A stretch of DNA of 20,437 nt from an uncultured Clostridia bacterium (GTDB taxonomy: Bacteria; Bacillota; Clostridia; Saccharofermentanales; Fastidiosipilaceae): NCBI GenBank assembly GCA_947253135.1, contig CAMXYS010000012.1, positions 1-20,437 of the forward strand, in the 5' to 3' direction. Below, in pieces: positions 6,101 to 14,856 of the stretch. Each line of letters begins with the position of its first letter. Positions within the stretch are counted from its first letter, which is position 1. The translations under genes and the position numbers were made by a program. Below the pieces are notes generated by a model that made no database searches, was not told the DNA's origin, and worked only from the letters and a program-made list of their open reading frames with translations.

Positions 6101-6919
6101 ATGATAAAATGTATAGGTATGGAAATTAATAAGCAGAGCCCTGTTCCCTTATATGAACAGGTCAAACAAATTTTAGCCGACCGGATTGCCACCGGCACCT
6201 ATCCGCCTGAGGGGAAAATCCCTTCGGAGAAACAACTCTGCTCAGAATTAAATGTTTCTCGCCCAACCGTTCGACAGGCAGTGCAAGAGCTCATGGCCGA
6301 ATCGCTTCTCTATATAAAAAAAGGCAGGGGAACCTTTGTGCGGGAACAAAAACAGCCGACTGTTATTCCCGACTTTTCTCCTTTCACCTTTTCATTTTTG
6401 CAGGCGGACAGCTTGGTTGACGACACCTTGCTTCATATCCGCAAGTTGGAACCGGACACTCGGCCGCTGGGAGTGGCCCCGCCGGACTCTCCGCTGTCGG
6501 CAGAGGAGTCAAAGAGCTTAAATGAAACCGCGATCAGGGCAAACCAACAACAACCGGTAGCAGGACCACACTGGGAATTAACTCGCTTGAAAAGTGTCGA
6601 CCGCTTACCCTATGCCTTTATCAGAGCATATATTCCGGTCGCCATGTTTCCACTTTTAAAAGAACAGTTAGAAGCCGGTTTGGATATGTTGACTATAATG
6701 GCCAATAAATATCCTTTTTTACCTCACCGTTCAACTTTAAAATTCAAACTTGCAACGGCAGAAAATGATGTCAGTATGTACTTAAATTGTTCACCGGGTG
6801 AACCTTTGTTCGACCTGTCCGGCCGACTTTTTGCTCGGGCCGGAGGCCTGTGTGAGTTTTATCAAGCCCTGGTCAGGACTGACCTGATCCACTTTGAATG
6901 GGGGAAGGACCTGCGCTGA
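6101..6919 (+). CDS. GntR-family transcriptional regulator (HutC/UTRA type)
   Basis: This is a ligand-responsive repressor or activator. The N-terminal winged helix-turn-helix spans about residues 16-82, with PLYEQVKQIL, the helix-turn-helix PSEKQLCSELNVSRPTVRQA and the wing KGRGTFV. The remainder fits a UTRA ligand-binding domain (WELTRLKSVDRLPYAFIRAY, then a long C-terminal half ending in YQALVRTDLIHFEW). The ligand cannot be deduced. Either ATG 6101 or ATG 6119 could be the start: the second gives the family-typical MEINKQSPVPLY, but neither has a strong ribosome binding site. A cysteine desulfurase follows after 40 nt, so it may regulate itself and the downstream genes, or just lie beside them. 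Confidence 0.9.
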   Translation: MIKCIGMEINKQSPVPLYEQVKQILADRIATGTYPPEGKIPSEKQLCSELNVSRPTVRQAVQELMAESLLYIKKGRGTFVREQKQPTVIPDFSPFTFSFLQADSLVDDTLLHIRKLEPDTRPLGVAPPDSPLSAEESKSLNETAIRANQQQPVAGPHWELTRLKSVDRLPYAFIRAYIPVAMFPLLKEQLEAGLDMLTIMANKYPFLPHRSTLKFKLATAENDVSMYLNCSPGEPLFDLSGRLFARAGGLCEFYQALVRTDLIHFEWGKDLR

Positions 6920-6959
6920 CAACAGCCGGCCATCACCGGAAAACACAGGAGGATTATTC

Positions 6960-8114
6960 TTGATATATCTGGACCATGCCGCCACTACCCGTCCTTATGC
7001 GGCTGTTATTGACTATATTACAAAGCAAGCTGAAGAGGATTTTTTTAATCCGGCAGCAGCCTATCGACCGGCGATAAGAGTAGAAAAACAAATAAACCGT
7101 TCGCTGCAGCAAATCGGCAGCACCATTGGGGCTAAAGCTGCGGAGTTAATTGTGACGTCCGGGGCGACGGAAAGCATTAACACTGTTTTTAAAGGTTACT
7201 GTCCGTTAAAAAAAAGACAAGGTACACACTTGGTTATTTGTTCCGGCGACCACCCGGCCACCCTGGAAAGTGCAGCCTACATGGAATCGCTTGGCTGGAC
7301 GGTCCACCGCCTGCCCTTAGCGCCTACCGGAGAGCCTGATTTGGCAGCTCTGGAAGTAGTTTTAAAGCAGGTTGGGGATTCGGTAGTGCTAGTCTCCTTG
7401 CCGGCTGTAAACAATGAAACAGGAGCGGTAACACCCTTGTCGGAGGTCAGGGCCCAGCTGGATCATTTGGCTCCGGCGGCGGCTCTTCATGTCGATTGTG
7501 TGCAGGCCTGGACGCGGCTGCCACTTGACCTGGGGACAACAGGGATAGATTTTGCCTCCTTTTCAGGGCATAAAATAGGGGGGCCCAAAAGAATCGGCCT
7601 CTTATATATGCGGTCGGGCCTGCGCCTGGAACCGCTTTTACACGGCGGCGGGCAGCAAAAGGGCAGACGGAGCGGCACTGAAGCAGCTGTTCCGGTCGCA
7701 GCCTTGGCTTTAGCAGCTGAAATTGGCAACCGTGAGCGAGAAGAGGATTTTTTATATGTTCAGGACTTGCGCAAGTCCTTTTTACAGGGCCTAACAGCCG
7801 CCGGCCTCGTTTTTCGGGTAAATGCTTCCGAGACCGCCATCCCACATATTTTGAGTGTCAGTTTTCCCGGTATCAGAGGCGAGACCCTCCTGCATATGCT
7901 GGAGGACCGGGAGATCTATCTTTCCACGGGTTCTGCCTGTGGAGCCGGAAAAAAAACGGTCAGCCATGTGCTCCGGGCTCTGAATTTATCCCACGAGCTG
8001 GCCCTGGGCACGGTGCGGCTCAGCTTTTCCAGGGAGAACACAGCAGCTGAAATTGCTGAGGCCGTCCGCGCCGTCAAAAGCGGGGTAGAAGCCCTCACGG
8101 CTTTAAGACAGTGA
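6960..8114 (+). CDS. Cysteine desulfurase (NifS/IscS-like, ThiI partner)
   Basis: This PLP enzyme removes sulfur from L-cysteine to form an enzyme persulfide and alanine. Visible features are the N-terminal YLDHAATT, SGATESIN, His98 in DHPA, Asp179 and Gln182 for PLP, the PLP lysine K205 in SGHKIGG, and the persulfide cysteine C327 in TGSACGAG. The length from TTG 6960 is 384 residues, normal for the family. I choose TTG 6960 because AGGAGG (6947-6952) is 7 nt upstream and the fold starts right after it; ATG 6894 would overlap the GntR gene and add an unrelated tail. thiI follows directly, as in B. subtilis nifZ-thiI, which points to sulfur supply for 4-thiouridine in tRNA and possibly thiamine. 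Confidence 0.93.
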   Translation: MIYLDHAATTRPYAAVIDYITKQAEEDFFNPAAAYRPAIRVEKQINRSLQQIGSTIGAKAAELIVTSGATESINTVFKGYCPLKKRQGTHLVICSGDHPATLESAAYMESLGWTVHRLPLAPTGEPDLAALEVVLKQVGDSVVLVSLPAVNNETGAVTPLSEVRAQLDHLAPAAALHVDCVQAWTRLPLDLGTTGIDFASFSGHKIGGPKRIGLLYMRSGLRLEPLLHGGGQQKGRRSGTEAAVPVAALALAAEIGNREREEDFLYVQDLRKSFLQGLTAAGLVFRVNASETAIPHILSVSFPGIRGETLLHMLEDREIYLSTGSACGAGKKTVSHVLRALNLSHELALGTVRLSFSRENTAAEIAEAVRAVKSGVEALTALRQ

Positions 8115-8158
8115 CAGTCATTTATGTATTTAGATTATTTAGAAGAGAAGGACCGACT

Positions 8159-9421
8159 ATGACAGTAAAAGATGAAAAACAATGCCCTGCTTCAGTGCCC
8201 TATCAAAGTATTTTGTTGGCGCGCCTGGGAGAAATTGCCTTAAAAGGCTTAAATCGGCGTCGCTTCGAACAGCGTTTAATGAAAAATATTGCTCGCCGCC
8301 TCCGCCCTCTAGGTGCCTACAGTGTCAATCAAAGCCAGTCCCGCATTTGGGTTGTGCCCGAGGACCAGGCTGCCGCTCAGCATCTGGAAGAAGCACTGCA
8401 TGTCTTAACTGATATTTTCGGTTTGGTATCAGCCTCTAAAGTATGGCGTTTTCCCTCGGATTTGACTTCACTTTTAAATCTGGCTGAATGCTATGTCAGA
8501 GAAGAGGTGGCGCCGGCAACTGCTGACAGCGAAAAAACCGTCAGCTTTAAGGTCGAAACCCGTCGTGGCAACAAAGCTTTTCCCTTGCAATCAGGCGAAA
8601 TCAGCGCCGAGGTCGGCGCCCATGTACTGGAGCGTTTTCCTCACTTGCAGGTTGATGTACACCGACCTGACTTCACCCTCTATGTAGAAGTGAGAAATGA
8701 AATGTATCTCTACAGTGCGATTGTGCCGGGTCTGCGCGGATTGCCTGTCGGCATGTCCGGCCGTGGATTACTAATGTTGTCCGGTGGTATTGACAGCCCC
8801 GTGGCCGGTTTTATGGCGGCTTCCCGAGGTGTAGAGTTGGAGGCAATCTATTTTCACACCTTCCCTTACACCAGCGACCGGGCCAAAGAAAAGGTGGTTG
8901 ATCTGGCTCGGATTTTAACGAAGTATACAGGTCGTATTAATTTGCATATTGTTGATTTCACAGAAGCTCAATTGACGATCAATCAAAATTGCCCGGCGGA
9001 CATGCTGACGATTGTGATGCGTCGTATCATGATCCGGGTGGCCGACCGCTTGGCCGTAACCCGCCACTGCGGTGCCATTATTACAGGAGAGAGCCTGGGG
9101 CAGGTAGCCAGCCAGACCATGGAAGCTTTAGCCTGTACCAACCGAGTTTCAAACCTGCCTGTTTTCCGCCCTTTGATTGGCATCGACAAGGATGATACCG
9201 TCAGTTTGGCCCGTCGGATCGGTACCTTTGAAACTTCAATTTTGCCCTACGAAGATTGTTGTACAGTCTTTGTTGCCAAGCACCCCAAGACCCGGCCAAC
9301 ACTTGACCAGGCTGAGGCGGCAGAAAAACATCTGCAAGTAGATGATTTGGTATCAGCCTGCCTTAAAAAAGTTGAAACCCGCTTGATCAAATTTACGGAT
9401 GCGGGCGATGATGATTTTTAA
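8159..9421 (+). CDS. thiI: tRNA 4-thiouridine synthase ThiI
   Basis: ThiI adenylates uridine 8 of tRNA and inserts sulfur received from a cysteine desulfurase. The order is a ferredoxin-like domain with LARLGEIALKGLNRRRFE (20-37), a THUMP domain and a PP-loop ATPase with SGGIDSPVAG (208-217) and ESLGQVASQT (311-320). The EDCC motif (365-368) carries cysteines in the region equivalent to the disulfide-forming cysteine of E. coli ThiI. There is no rhodanese domain (420 residues), as in Gram-positive forms. ATG 8159 has AGAAGG at 8146-8151; a GTG at 8111 that overlaps the previous stop would only add 16 atypical residues. The neighbouring desulfurase is the likely sulfur donor. Confidence 0.96.
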   Translation: MTVKDEKQCPASVPYQSILLARLGEIALKGLNRRRFEQRLMKNIARRLRPLGAYSVNQSQSRIWVVPEDQAAAQHLEEALHVLTDIFGLVSASKVWRFPSDLTSLLNLAECYVREEVAPATADSEKTVSFKVETRRGNKAFPLQSGEISAEVGAHVLERFPHLQVDVHRPDFTLYVEVRNEMYLYSAIVPGLRGLPVGMSGRGLLMLSGGIDSPVAGFMAASRGVELEAIYFHTFPYTSDRAKEKVVDLARILTKYTGRINLHIVDFTEAQLTINQNCPADMLTIVMRRIMIRVADRLAVTRHCGAIITGESLGQVASQTMEALACTNRVSNLPVFRPLIGIDKDDTVSLARRIGTFETSILPYEDCCTVFVAKHPKTRPTLDQAEAAEKHLQVDDLVSACLKKVETRLIKFTDAGDDDF

Positions 9422-9465
9422 GTATATAATGACTAGCAAAAGATAAACAAAGAAAAGAGGAAGCC

Positions 9466-10779
9466 ATGCATGATTTTTCTGCCTTGAGGGCAGTCGACCC
9501 CGATGTTTATGAAGCTATTAAAAATGAATTGCGGCGCCAGCAGACCAAACTGGAATTGATCGCCTCCGAAAACTTCGTATCTGAAGCGGTGATGGAAGCC
9601 GTCTCCAGTCCTTTGACTAACAAGTATGCTGAAGGTTACCCGGGTAGGCGCTATTATGGGGGCTGTGAATTTGTAGACATAGTAGAAAATTTGGCTATTG
9701 AGCGCTGCCGCCAGTTGTTTGGCGTAAACTATGTCAACGTTCAGCCGCACTCCGGTGCCCAAGCCAACAGTGCTGTCTATTTTGCCTTTTTGCAGCCCGG
9801 CGACCGCATCCTCGGCTTGGACCTGTCCCATGGCGGCCACCTTTCACACGGCATGGTCAAAAATATTTCCGGCTCTTATTATGAGTCGCACTTTTACCAA
9901 GTTGATGACAATGGCCTTTTAGACTATGAGGCGATCCGCAAAAAGGCGCTGAAGGTCCGGCCGCAAATGATCGTTGCCGGTGCCTCCGCCTACCCGCGGA
10001 CGATTGATTTTGAAAAATTTCGTGCTATTGCTGACGAAGTCGGCGCCTTCCTGTTTGCCGATATTGCCCACATTGCGGGTTTAGTAGCAACCGGATTGCA
10101 CCCCTCGCCGGTCGGTCTGGCCGATGTGATCACGACGACGACACACAAGACCCTGCGCGGCACCCGGGGCGGCGTTATCATGACCAACAGTGAAGCCTAT
10201 GCTAAAAAGATCAATTCAGCTGTTTTTCCGGGCACCCAGGGCGGCCCCTTGATGCATATTATTGCCGGCAAGGCAGTCGCTTTTAAAGAAGCCTTGTCGC
10301 CCTCTTTTAAAAATTATCAGGAACAGATTCTGAAAAATGCCAAGGCCTTAGCCGGTGCCCTCTTGAAGAAAGGCGTCAACTTGGTTTCCGGTGGCACCGA
10401 CAACCACCTCTTGCTGCTGAACCTAATCGGCACCGGTGTGACGGGGAAGGACTTGCAACAAAGACTGGATGAAGTTGGGATTACAACCAATAAAAACACG
10501 GTGCCACACGACCCTGAATCTCCTTTTGTCACAAGTGGCCTGCGCGTGGGTACACCGGCCGTGACGACCAGGGGCTTAAAAGAAGAAGATATGATTGAAC
10601 TGGCGGACTTAATCGCAGCAGCTATTTATGACTATTCTGAGAAAGCTCCGGAAATTAGACGCCGAGTCAAGGCTGTCTGTGACCGTTTTCCCCTCTATCC
10701 TGACCTGATGAGACCAATCGATCAGGCTGGTGGGGGAACATCAACTGAGGCGTCGGTGTTAGCTGAGGAGTCACTTTAA
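9466..10779 (+). CDS. glyA: Serine hydroxymethyltransferase
   Basis: GlyA interconverts serine and glycine with tetrahydrofolate, supplying one-carbon units. The sequence shows KLELIASENFVS (28-39), the folate-site segment NKYAEGYPGRRYYGG (52-66), NVQPHSGAQAN (91-101), SHGGHLSHG, FADIAHIAGL (197-206) and the PLP lysine K228 in TTTTHKTLRGTRGG. At 437 residues it is about 20 longer than the common 412-417, with the extra residues in a Ser/Thr/Gly-rich C-terminal tail. ATG 9466 is 8 nt after an AAGAGGAAG site. It lies 44 nt after thiI and ends directly before rarA. Confidence 0.97.
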   Translation: MHDFSALRAVDPDVYEAIKNELRRQQTKLELIASENFVSEAVMEAVSSPLTNKYAEGYPGRRYYGGCEFVDIVENLAIERCRQLFGVNYVNVQPHSGAQANSAVYFAFLQPGDRILGLDLSHGGHLSHGMVKNISGSYYESHFYQVDDNGLLDYEAIRKKALKVRPQMIVAGASAYPRTIDFEKFRAIADEVGAFLFADIAHIAGLVATGLHPSPVGLADVITTTTHKTLRGTRGGVIMTNSEAYAKKINSAVFPGTQGGPLMHIIAGKAVAFKEALSPSFKNYQEQILKNAKALAGALLKKGVNLVSGGTDNHLLLLNLIGTGVTGKDLQQRLDEVGITTNKNTVPHDPESPFVTSGLRVGTPAVTTRGLKEEDMIELADLIAAAIYDYSEKAPEIRRRVKAVCDRFPLYPDLMRPIDQAGGGTSTEASVLAEESL

Positions 10780-12093
10780 ATGTCTTTGACAGCGGATTCA
10801 GCCCGGGCCCCGCTGGCCTGGCGGATGGCCCCCAGGTCGCTGGACGAATTTATCGGGCAGGAACACATTTTAGCTGAAGGCAAGCTCTTGCGGCGGATGA
10901 TTTTGGCCGACCGGCTGAGCTCAATTATTCTTTTTGGCCCGCCCGGAACCGGGAAAACTTCCTTGGCTAAGGTGATAGCTGCCGCTACTAAAATGCCTTT
11001 TCATCGGCTTAACGCTGTCACCGCCGGCATCAAGGACATCAAAGAGATAATTGCAGACACGACCAACCAGCTCCTCAATCCGGTCGGCCGGTCAGTTCTC
11101 TTTATAGATGAAATCCACCGCTTTAATAAAAGTCAACAAGATGCGCTTTTGCCTAAAGTGGAAGACGGTACACTGATTCTTATCGGTGCGACCACTGAAA
11201 ATCCTTACTTTGAAGTCAATAAGGCTTTAATCTCCCGCTCCACTGTCTTTCAACTCTACCCACTGGAAAAAAAAGATATTAGCACCATCATCAAGGCTGC
11301 CCTGGTTAATCAGGATCGAGGTCTGGGCAATTTACCACTTGTTTTAGAACCGGAAGCTTTAGACTTTATCGCGACAATGGCTGATGGGGATGCACGCAAG
11401 GCTCTCAACGCTCTGGAATTGGCGGCTGTTTCTACACCACCGGATAACAGTGGACAAATTAGGATCGATCGGGCGGTGGCTGAAGATTGTCTGCAAAAGC
11501 GCGGTGTGCGCTATGACAAGGACGGAGAGGAACACTACGACACGATTTCAGCCTTTATTAAGTCCATGCGCGGCAGTGACCCGGATGCCGCCGTTTTCTA
11601 CTTGGCTCGGATGCTGGTGAGCGGTGAAAGTATTGAATTTATCGCCCGCCGTATTATGATTTGCGCAGCTGAGGATGTGGGCATGGCCAATCCGACTGCT
11701 CTGCTGGTGGCAGTGGCCGCTTATCAAGGGGCTGTGGCTGTGGGGATGCCGGAAGCTCGTATCCTGCTGTCTGAGGCCGCTGTAACGGTTGCGGTCAGCC
11801 CTAAATCAAATGCTTCATATATGGCCATTAACCGGGCTATGGCAGATGTGGAAAAGCGGCAAACAGGGACGATTCCCTTTCACTTGCGCAATGCACCGGC
11901 TAAAGGGATGAGTGATTTGGGCTATGGTGTGGGCTATAAATATGCCCATGACTATCCCGGTAATATTGTCGAACAACAATATCTGCCGGACAAGATGTTG
12001 GGAACGGTCTACTACCGACCAACTGAAAATGGCAATGAGGGGCGAATCAAAAAATGGCTGGATCAAATTCGCGCCGCAGAAGATCTGCCCTGA
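10780..12093 (+). CDS. rarA: Replication-associated recombination AAA+ ATPase RarA (MgsA)
   Basis: RarA/MgsA is a clamp-loader-like AAA+ ATPase acting at stalled replication forks, where it works with SSB. Walker A is GPPGTGKT (53-60) and Walker B is VLFIDE (106-111) within the diagnostic FIDEIHRFNKSQQDALLP segment. Sensor 1 is IGATTENPYFEVN. The C-terminal half has the tetramerisation domain with ARRIMICAAEDVGMANPTAL and YKYAHDYPGNIVEQQYLP, both typical of the family. The ATG begins on the base right after the glyA stop. Its ribosome binding site GAGGAG (10765-10770) is inside glyA, so translation of the two genes is probably coupled. Confidence 0.97.
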   Translation: MSLTADSARAPLAWRMAPRSLDEFIGQEHILAEGKLLRRMILADRLSSIILFGPPGTGKTSLAKVIAAATKMPFHRLNAVTAGIKDIKEIIADTTNQLLNPVGRSVLFIDEIHRFNKSQQDALLPKVEDGTLILIGATTENPYFEVNKALISRSTVFQLYPLEKKDISTIIKAALVNQDRGLGNLPLVLEPEALDFIATMADGDARKALNALELAAVSTPPDNSGQIRIDRAVAEDCLQKRGVRYDKDGEEHYDTISAFIKSMRGSDPDAAVFYLARMLVSGESIEFIARRIMICAAEDVGMANPTALLVAVAAYQGAVAVGMPEARILLSEAAVTVAVSPKSNASYMAINRAMADVEKRQTGTIPFHLRNAPAKGMSDLGYGVGYKYAHDYPGNIVEQQYLPDKMLGTVYYRPTENGNEGRIKKWLDQIRAAEDLP

Positions 12094-12099
12094 TCTGCC

Positions 12100-12116
12100 G
12101 ACCGGTCAGGCCGGTC
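12100..12116 (+). terminator. Weak hairpin after rarA, possible terminator
   Basis: A 6-bp GC-rich stem (GACCGG 12100-12105 with CCGGTC 12111-12116) with a 5-nt loop lies 6 nt after the rarA stop, between two convergent genes. Only AATTCCTTT follows, so the T tract is poor. Position supports a terminator; sequence gives modest support. Confidence 0.35.
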
Positions 12117-12161
12117 AATTCCTTTGCGTGAAGAAGCGATCTAAAGAAGAAGGCAAAATAA

Positions 12162-13046
12162 TTAATCTGTTATTTTCAACATCACCGGCTGACGTTTGAT
12201 GTAGGCGGTCAAATAGCAGACGCCTAAGCTTTTTAAATAAGCGGTTGTCTCGTTGAATAGCAAACCGACCTGACCCCGGTCATGGGAGTCAGAGGCCAGG
12301 CTGATAAACTCACCGCCCAATTCTAAATAGCGGCGAATCAGGTCGGCATCCGGCAGCAGGTCAGCCCGGTCGGATACGTCGCTTTGATAAGCGGCCCGAG
12401 TATTGATTTCCAGGCTTTTACCCTTGCTGATCAGCCGCTTAAATAATTCATCAAAATAGTCCGAAAAGTCCCGGTAGCGCAGGGCCTTGTCCCGGTAGGG
12501 GGCCTTGCGGGTGACATAGTCATAATGCCCTAAAACTTGAAAGCAAGACAAGGAATCAACAGCTTGAATCAAGGTTTCCAAATAGCGACCATAGCTTTCT
12601 GTTTTAGAGCTTTCATAGTACTCAGGATACTGGTAGAGGCTACGATTATCCATCGAATGAACAGAAACAACAATGGAGTCCAGTTCCAGAGGATTAAAAT
12701 ACTCATCGTAAGGGGCAGCTAAGTAGGGCAGGAAACCCAGTTCAACTCCTTTCAATAGTAAAAAGGCATCGCCGGCTGCTTGGAGCTGTTTTATTTTTTC
12801 ATCCATTAAATTGATATAGGTGGGAAAATTAAAGACCCATTCACCGGGCTCCGGCAATTGTCCGACTGTACTGATACCTGAGTAGATAAATTCGTCGACC
12901 ATATCTTTATCGTAATGTTCTGTGACTGCAACACCTGCCAAGCCTATCGATTTGGCGTCCTCAATCAGACCGTCAAGTGTCTGAACACCGTCGATCGAAA
13001 AATGTCGCGTGTGGTTGTGCACATCTATGTAAGGCCGGTCCACCAT
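12162..13046 (-). CDS. PHP-domain phosphoesterase (histidinol-phosphatase-like)
   Basis: The protein has a full set of metal-binding residues of the PHP family: H10 and H12 in DVHNH, E43-H44 in TEHYDKD, E102 in GVELG, H130 in VSVHSMD, H174 in LGHYDYV, and D253 and H255 in SDSH. This is the layout of HisJ-type histidinol-phosphate phosphatases, but no histidine genes are nearby, so another phosphate ester is equally possible. The length of 294 residues is typical. The start is ATG 13046; an in-frame stop lies just upstream. A GAGGGAGG site (13061-13068) sits 14 nt before it, which is longer than usual. The gene stands alone between convergent rarA and a divergent aminopeptidase. Confidence 0.88.
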   Translation of the reverse strand: MVDRPYIDVHNHTRHFSIDGVQTLDGLIEDAKSIGLAGVAVTEHYDKDMVDEFIYSGISTVGQLPEPGEWVFNFPTYINLMDEKIKQLQAAGDAFLLLKGVELGFLPYLAAPYDEYFNPLELDSIVVSVHSMDNRSLYQYPEYYESSKTESYGRYLETLIQAVDSLSCFQVLGHYDYVTRKAPYRDKALRYRDFSDYFDELFKRLISKGKSLEINTRAAYQSDVSDRADLLPDADLIRRYLELGGEFISLASDSHDRGQVGLLFNETTAYLKSLGVCYLTAYIKRQPVMLKITD

Positions 13047-13082
13047 GGTTTATCTCACTGCCTCCCTCATAACTGGTCTGCG

Positions 13083-13109
13083 GTCGGCATTTTACATTAG
13101 CATGCCGAC
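13083..13109. promoter_or_regulatory. Inverted repeat in the divergent gap before the PHP gene
   Basis: Arms GTCGGCAT (13083-13090) and ATGCCGAC (13102-13109) are perfect inverted repeats around an 11-nt spacer, 37 bp upstream of the PHP gene start. No T run follows on either strand. The arm length and spacing fit a dimeric repressor operator. The rest of this 258-bp gap holds no promoter I would trust. Confidence 0.35.
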
Positions 13110-13304
13110 ACACTGATGCACCTTATTTTAGCATGAAATCAAAATGGGTAAACAGACGGGCGGCAACAACAACTGTCTGCGGAAACATGTTAAAATTAAG
13201 CTTGAAAAACTTTAAGGTGTTGGCGGATCCTTTTTTAAGCGATCAGGTTTGCCAAGACAATAGATAATCGGTATTTAGCATTCATCCATAAGGAGAGACT
13301 GAGC

Positions 13305-14786
13305 GTGTCAACAGAAAAGAAAGAAGTCGAACAAAATCGGGGCGAGGATGTCATGCAGGACTGGCCGCAGCCGGATGAGCAGGCCGCAAAAGCTATAAAG
13401 AAGGATCTCCAGGCCGAGTTCCCGCTGCTGTGGGACCTGTTTGATGAAGCAGAAGTAGCTGCGGCCTATGATTTTGCTGAATCTTACCGTCAACTCTTAA
13501 GCAGGGCTAAGACCGAGCGACTTTTTGTGAACTTGACCATCGACAGGCTACAAGCTGCCGGTTTTAGAGCCCTGCGCGAGTGTGACAGCTTAAAGGCCGG
13601 CGACCGGGTTTACCACTCCATCAAGGGAAAGGGCTTGATGGCTGCTGTCATCGGCTCTCAGCCGGCAGAGAAAGGCTACAATTTGCTGGGTGCCCACATT
13701 GATTCACCGCGCGCTGACCTCAAACCACAGCCTGTCTATGAAGACGGTGAACTTAGCCTTTTGCAAACTCATTACTACGGGGGCATCAAGAAATATCAAT
13801 GGACTGCCATCCCTTTGGCTATTCATGGTGTAGCTGTCCGGCAAGATGGCAGCGCTGTGGAAATCCACATCGGCGAGGCTGAAACGGACCCGGTTTTTAC
13901 CATCCCGGAATTACTGATTCACCTGTCCGACGAGCAATTAAAACGGGTGGGCAACCGCATTGTTCAAGGCGAGGAACTGAATGTGTTACTCGGTAGCCGG
14001 CCGCTGGGCAAGACACCCGCAGAAGGGCGGATCAAGCTGGCCATGCTCTATTTGTTAAAACAAAACTATGGTTTGACTGAAAAAGATTTGGCCTCGGCCG
14101 AATTGGAAATTACCCCGGCCGGACCTGCTCGCGACATTGGCTTAGACCGGTCTTTCATCGGCGGTTATGGACAGGATGACCGGGTTTGTGCTTATCCGGC
14201 TATTAGGGCTTTGCTCCAGCTCGACCAACCGGAAAAGACCTGTATTGTCATGTTGTCTGACAAGGAAGAGATCGGCAGTGACGGCAACACAGGTGCTCAG
14301 TCGCGCCTCTATGAAAATGTAATCGCTGAAATTTTTGTCAAACAAAGTGGTGATGATCGCTCCTTTGCCTTCCGTCGTCTGCTCGAAGAGAGTAAAATGT
14401 TATCTGCTGATGTCACCAACGGTTTTGATCCGACTTATGCCGATGTTTCCGACCGACAAAATACCGCCTATATGGGCAAGGGTATTTGCTTGAATAAATA
14501 TACCGGATCGCGCGGTAAGTATGATGCCAGCGATGCCAATGCGGAATTTATGTCCAGTGTGGTAAGGACCTTTAATGAACAACAGATCCCCTGGCAAACC
14601 GGCTTGATGGGCAAGGTTGACATCGGCGGCGGCGGTACAATTTGTAAATATATGGCCAACATGGGCATGGAGGTGCTTGATTGCGGTGTTCCGGTCCTGT
14701 CGATGCACGCACCGTTTGAGGTCTGTCACAAGCTGGATATCTATGGTACTTACATGGCCTATAAGTGTTTTTTAGAAAATATGTAG
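13305..14786 (+). CDS. M18-family aminopeptidase
   Basis: This is a zinc aminopeptidase of family M18, cytosolic, which releases N-terminal residues (often acidic) from peptides. Metal and catalytic residues are visible: H131 and D133 in LLGAHIDSPR, D291 or D292 in GQDDRVCA, E321-E322 in SDKEEIGSDG, and H468 in LSMHAPFE. NTAYMGKGICLNKYTGSRG (386-404) and YYGGIKKYQW (157-166) point to the longer 'aminopeptidase 1' subgroup. The length of 493 residues fits. GTG 13305 is chosen because AGGAGA lies 8 nt upstream (13291-13296); ATG 13353 is the alternative and would remove 16 polar residues. A small membrane protein follows after 70 nt. Confidence 0.93.
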   Translation: MSTEKKEVEQNRGEDVMQDWPQPDEQAAKAIKKDLQAEFPLLWDLFDEAEVAAAYDFAESYRQLLSRAKTERLFVNLTIDRLQAAGFRALRECDSLKAGDRVYHSIKGKGLMAAVIGSQPAEKGYNLLGAHIDSPRADLKPQPVYEDGELSLLQTHYYGGIKKYQWTAIPLAIHGVAVRQDGSAVEIHIGEAETDPVFTIPELLIHLSDEQLKRVGNRIVQGEELNVLLGSRPLGKTPAEGRIKLAMLYLLKQNYGLTEKDLASAELEITPAGPARDIGLDRSFIGGYGQDDRVCAYPAIRALLQLDQPEKTCIVMLSDKEEIGSDGNTGAQSRLYENVIAEIFVKQSGDDRSFAFRRLLEESKMLSADVTNGFDPTYADVSDRQNTAYMGKGICLNKYTGSRGKYDASDANAEFMSSVVRTFNEQQIPWQTGLMGKVDIGGGGTICKYMANMGMEVLDCGVPVLSMHAPFEVCHKLDIYGTYMAYKCFLENM

Positions 14787-14856
14787 GTCAAAAACGCCCC
14801 GCCAGCCTTAAATAAAGCTATAAAACCGAAATCAGTAAAATGCAAAGAGGAAGATT

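Noticed and set aside
7447..7845. A 132-codon minus-strand frame
   Set aside because: It lies antisense to the cysteine desulfurase active-site region; the Arg/Pro-rich sequence is typical of a shadow frame.
9425..9430. A perfect TATAAT before glyA
   Set aside because: No -35 box lies at a suitable distance, and the genes on both sides are closely spaced on one strand, so read-through is the simpler view.
9433..9840. A 135-codon minus-strand frame
   Set aside because: It is antisense to the highly conserved glyA start and has no recognisable protein features.
12082..12099. A direct repeat of GATCTGCC at 12082 and 12092
   Set aside because: It is only 8 bp, twice, at the rarA end; it probably has no function.
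14400..14729. A 109-codon minus-strand frame
   Set aside because: It is antisense to the conserved M18 metal-site region and shows no start signal.
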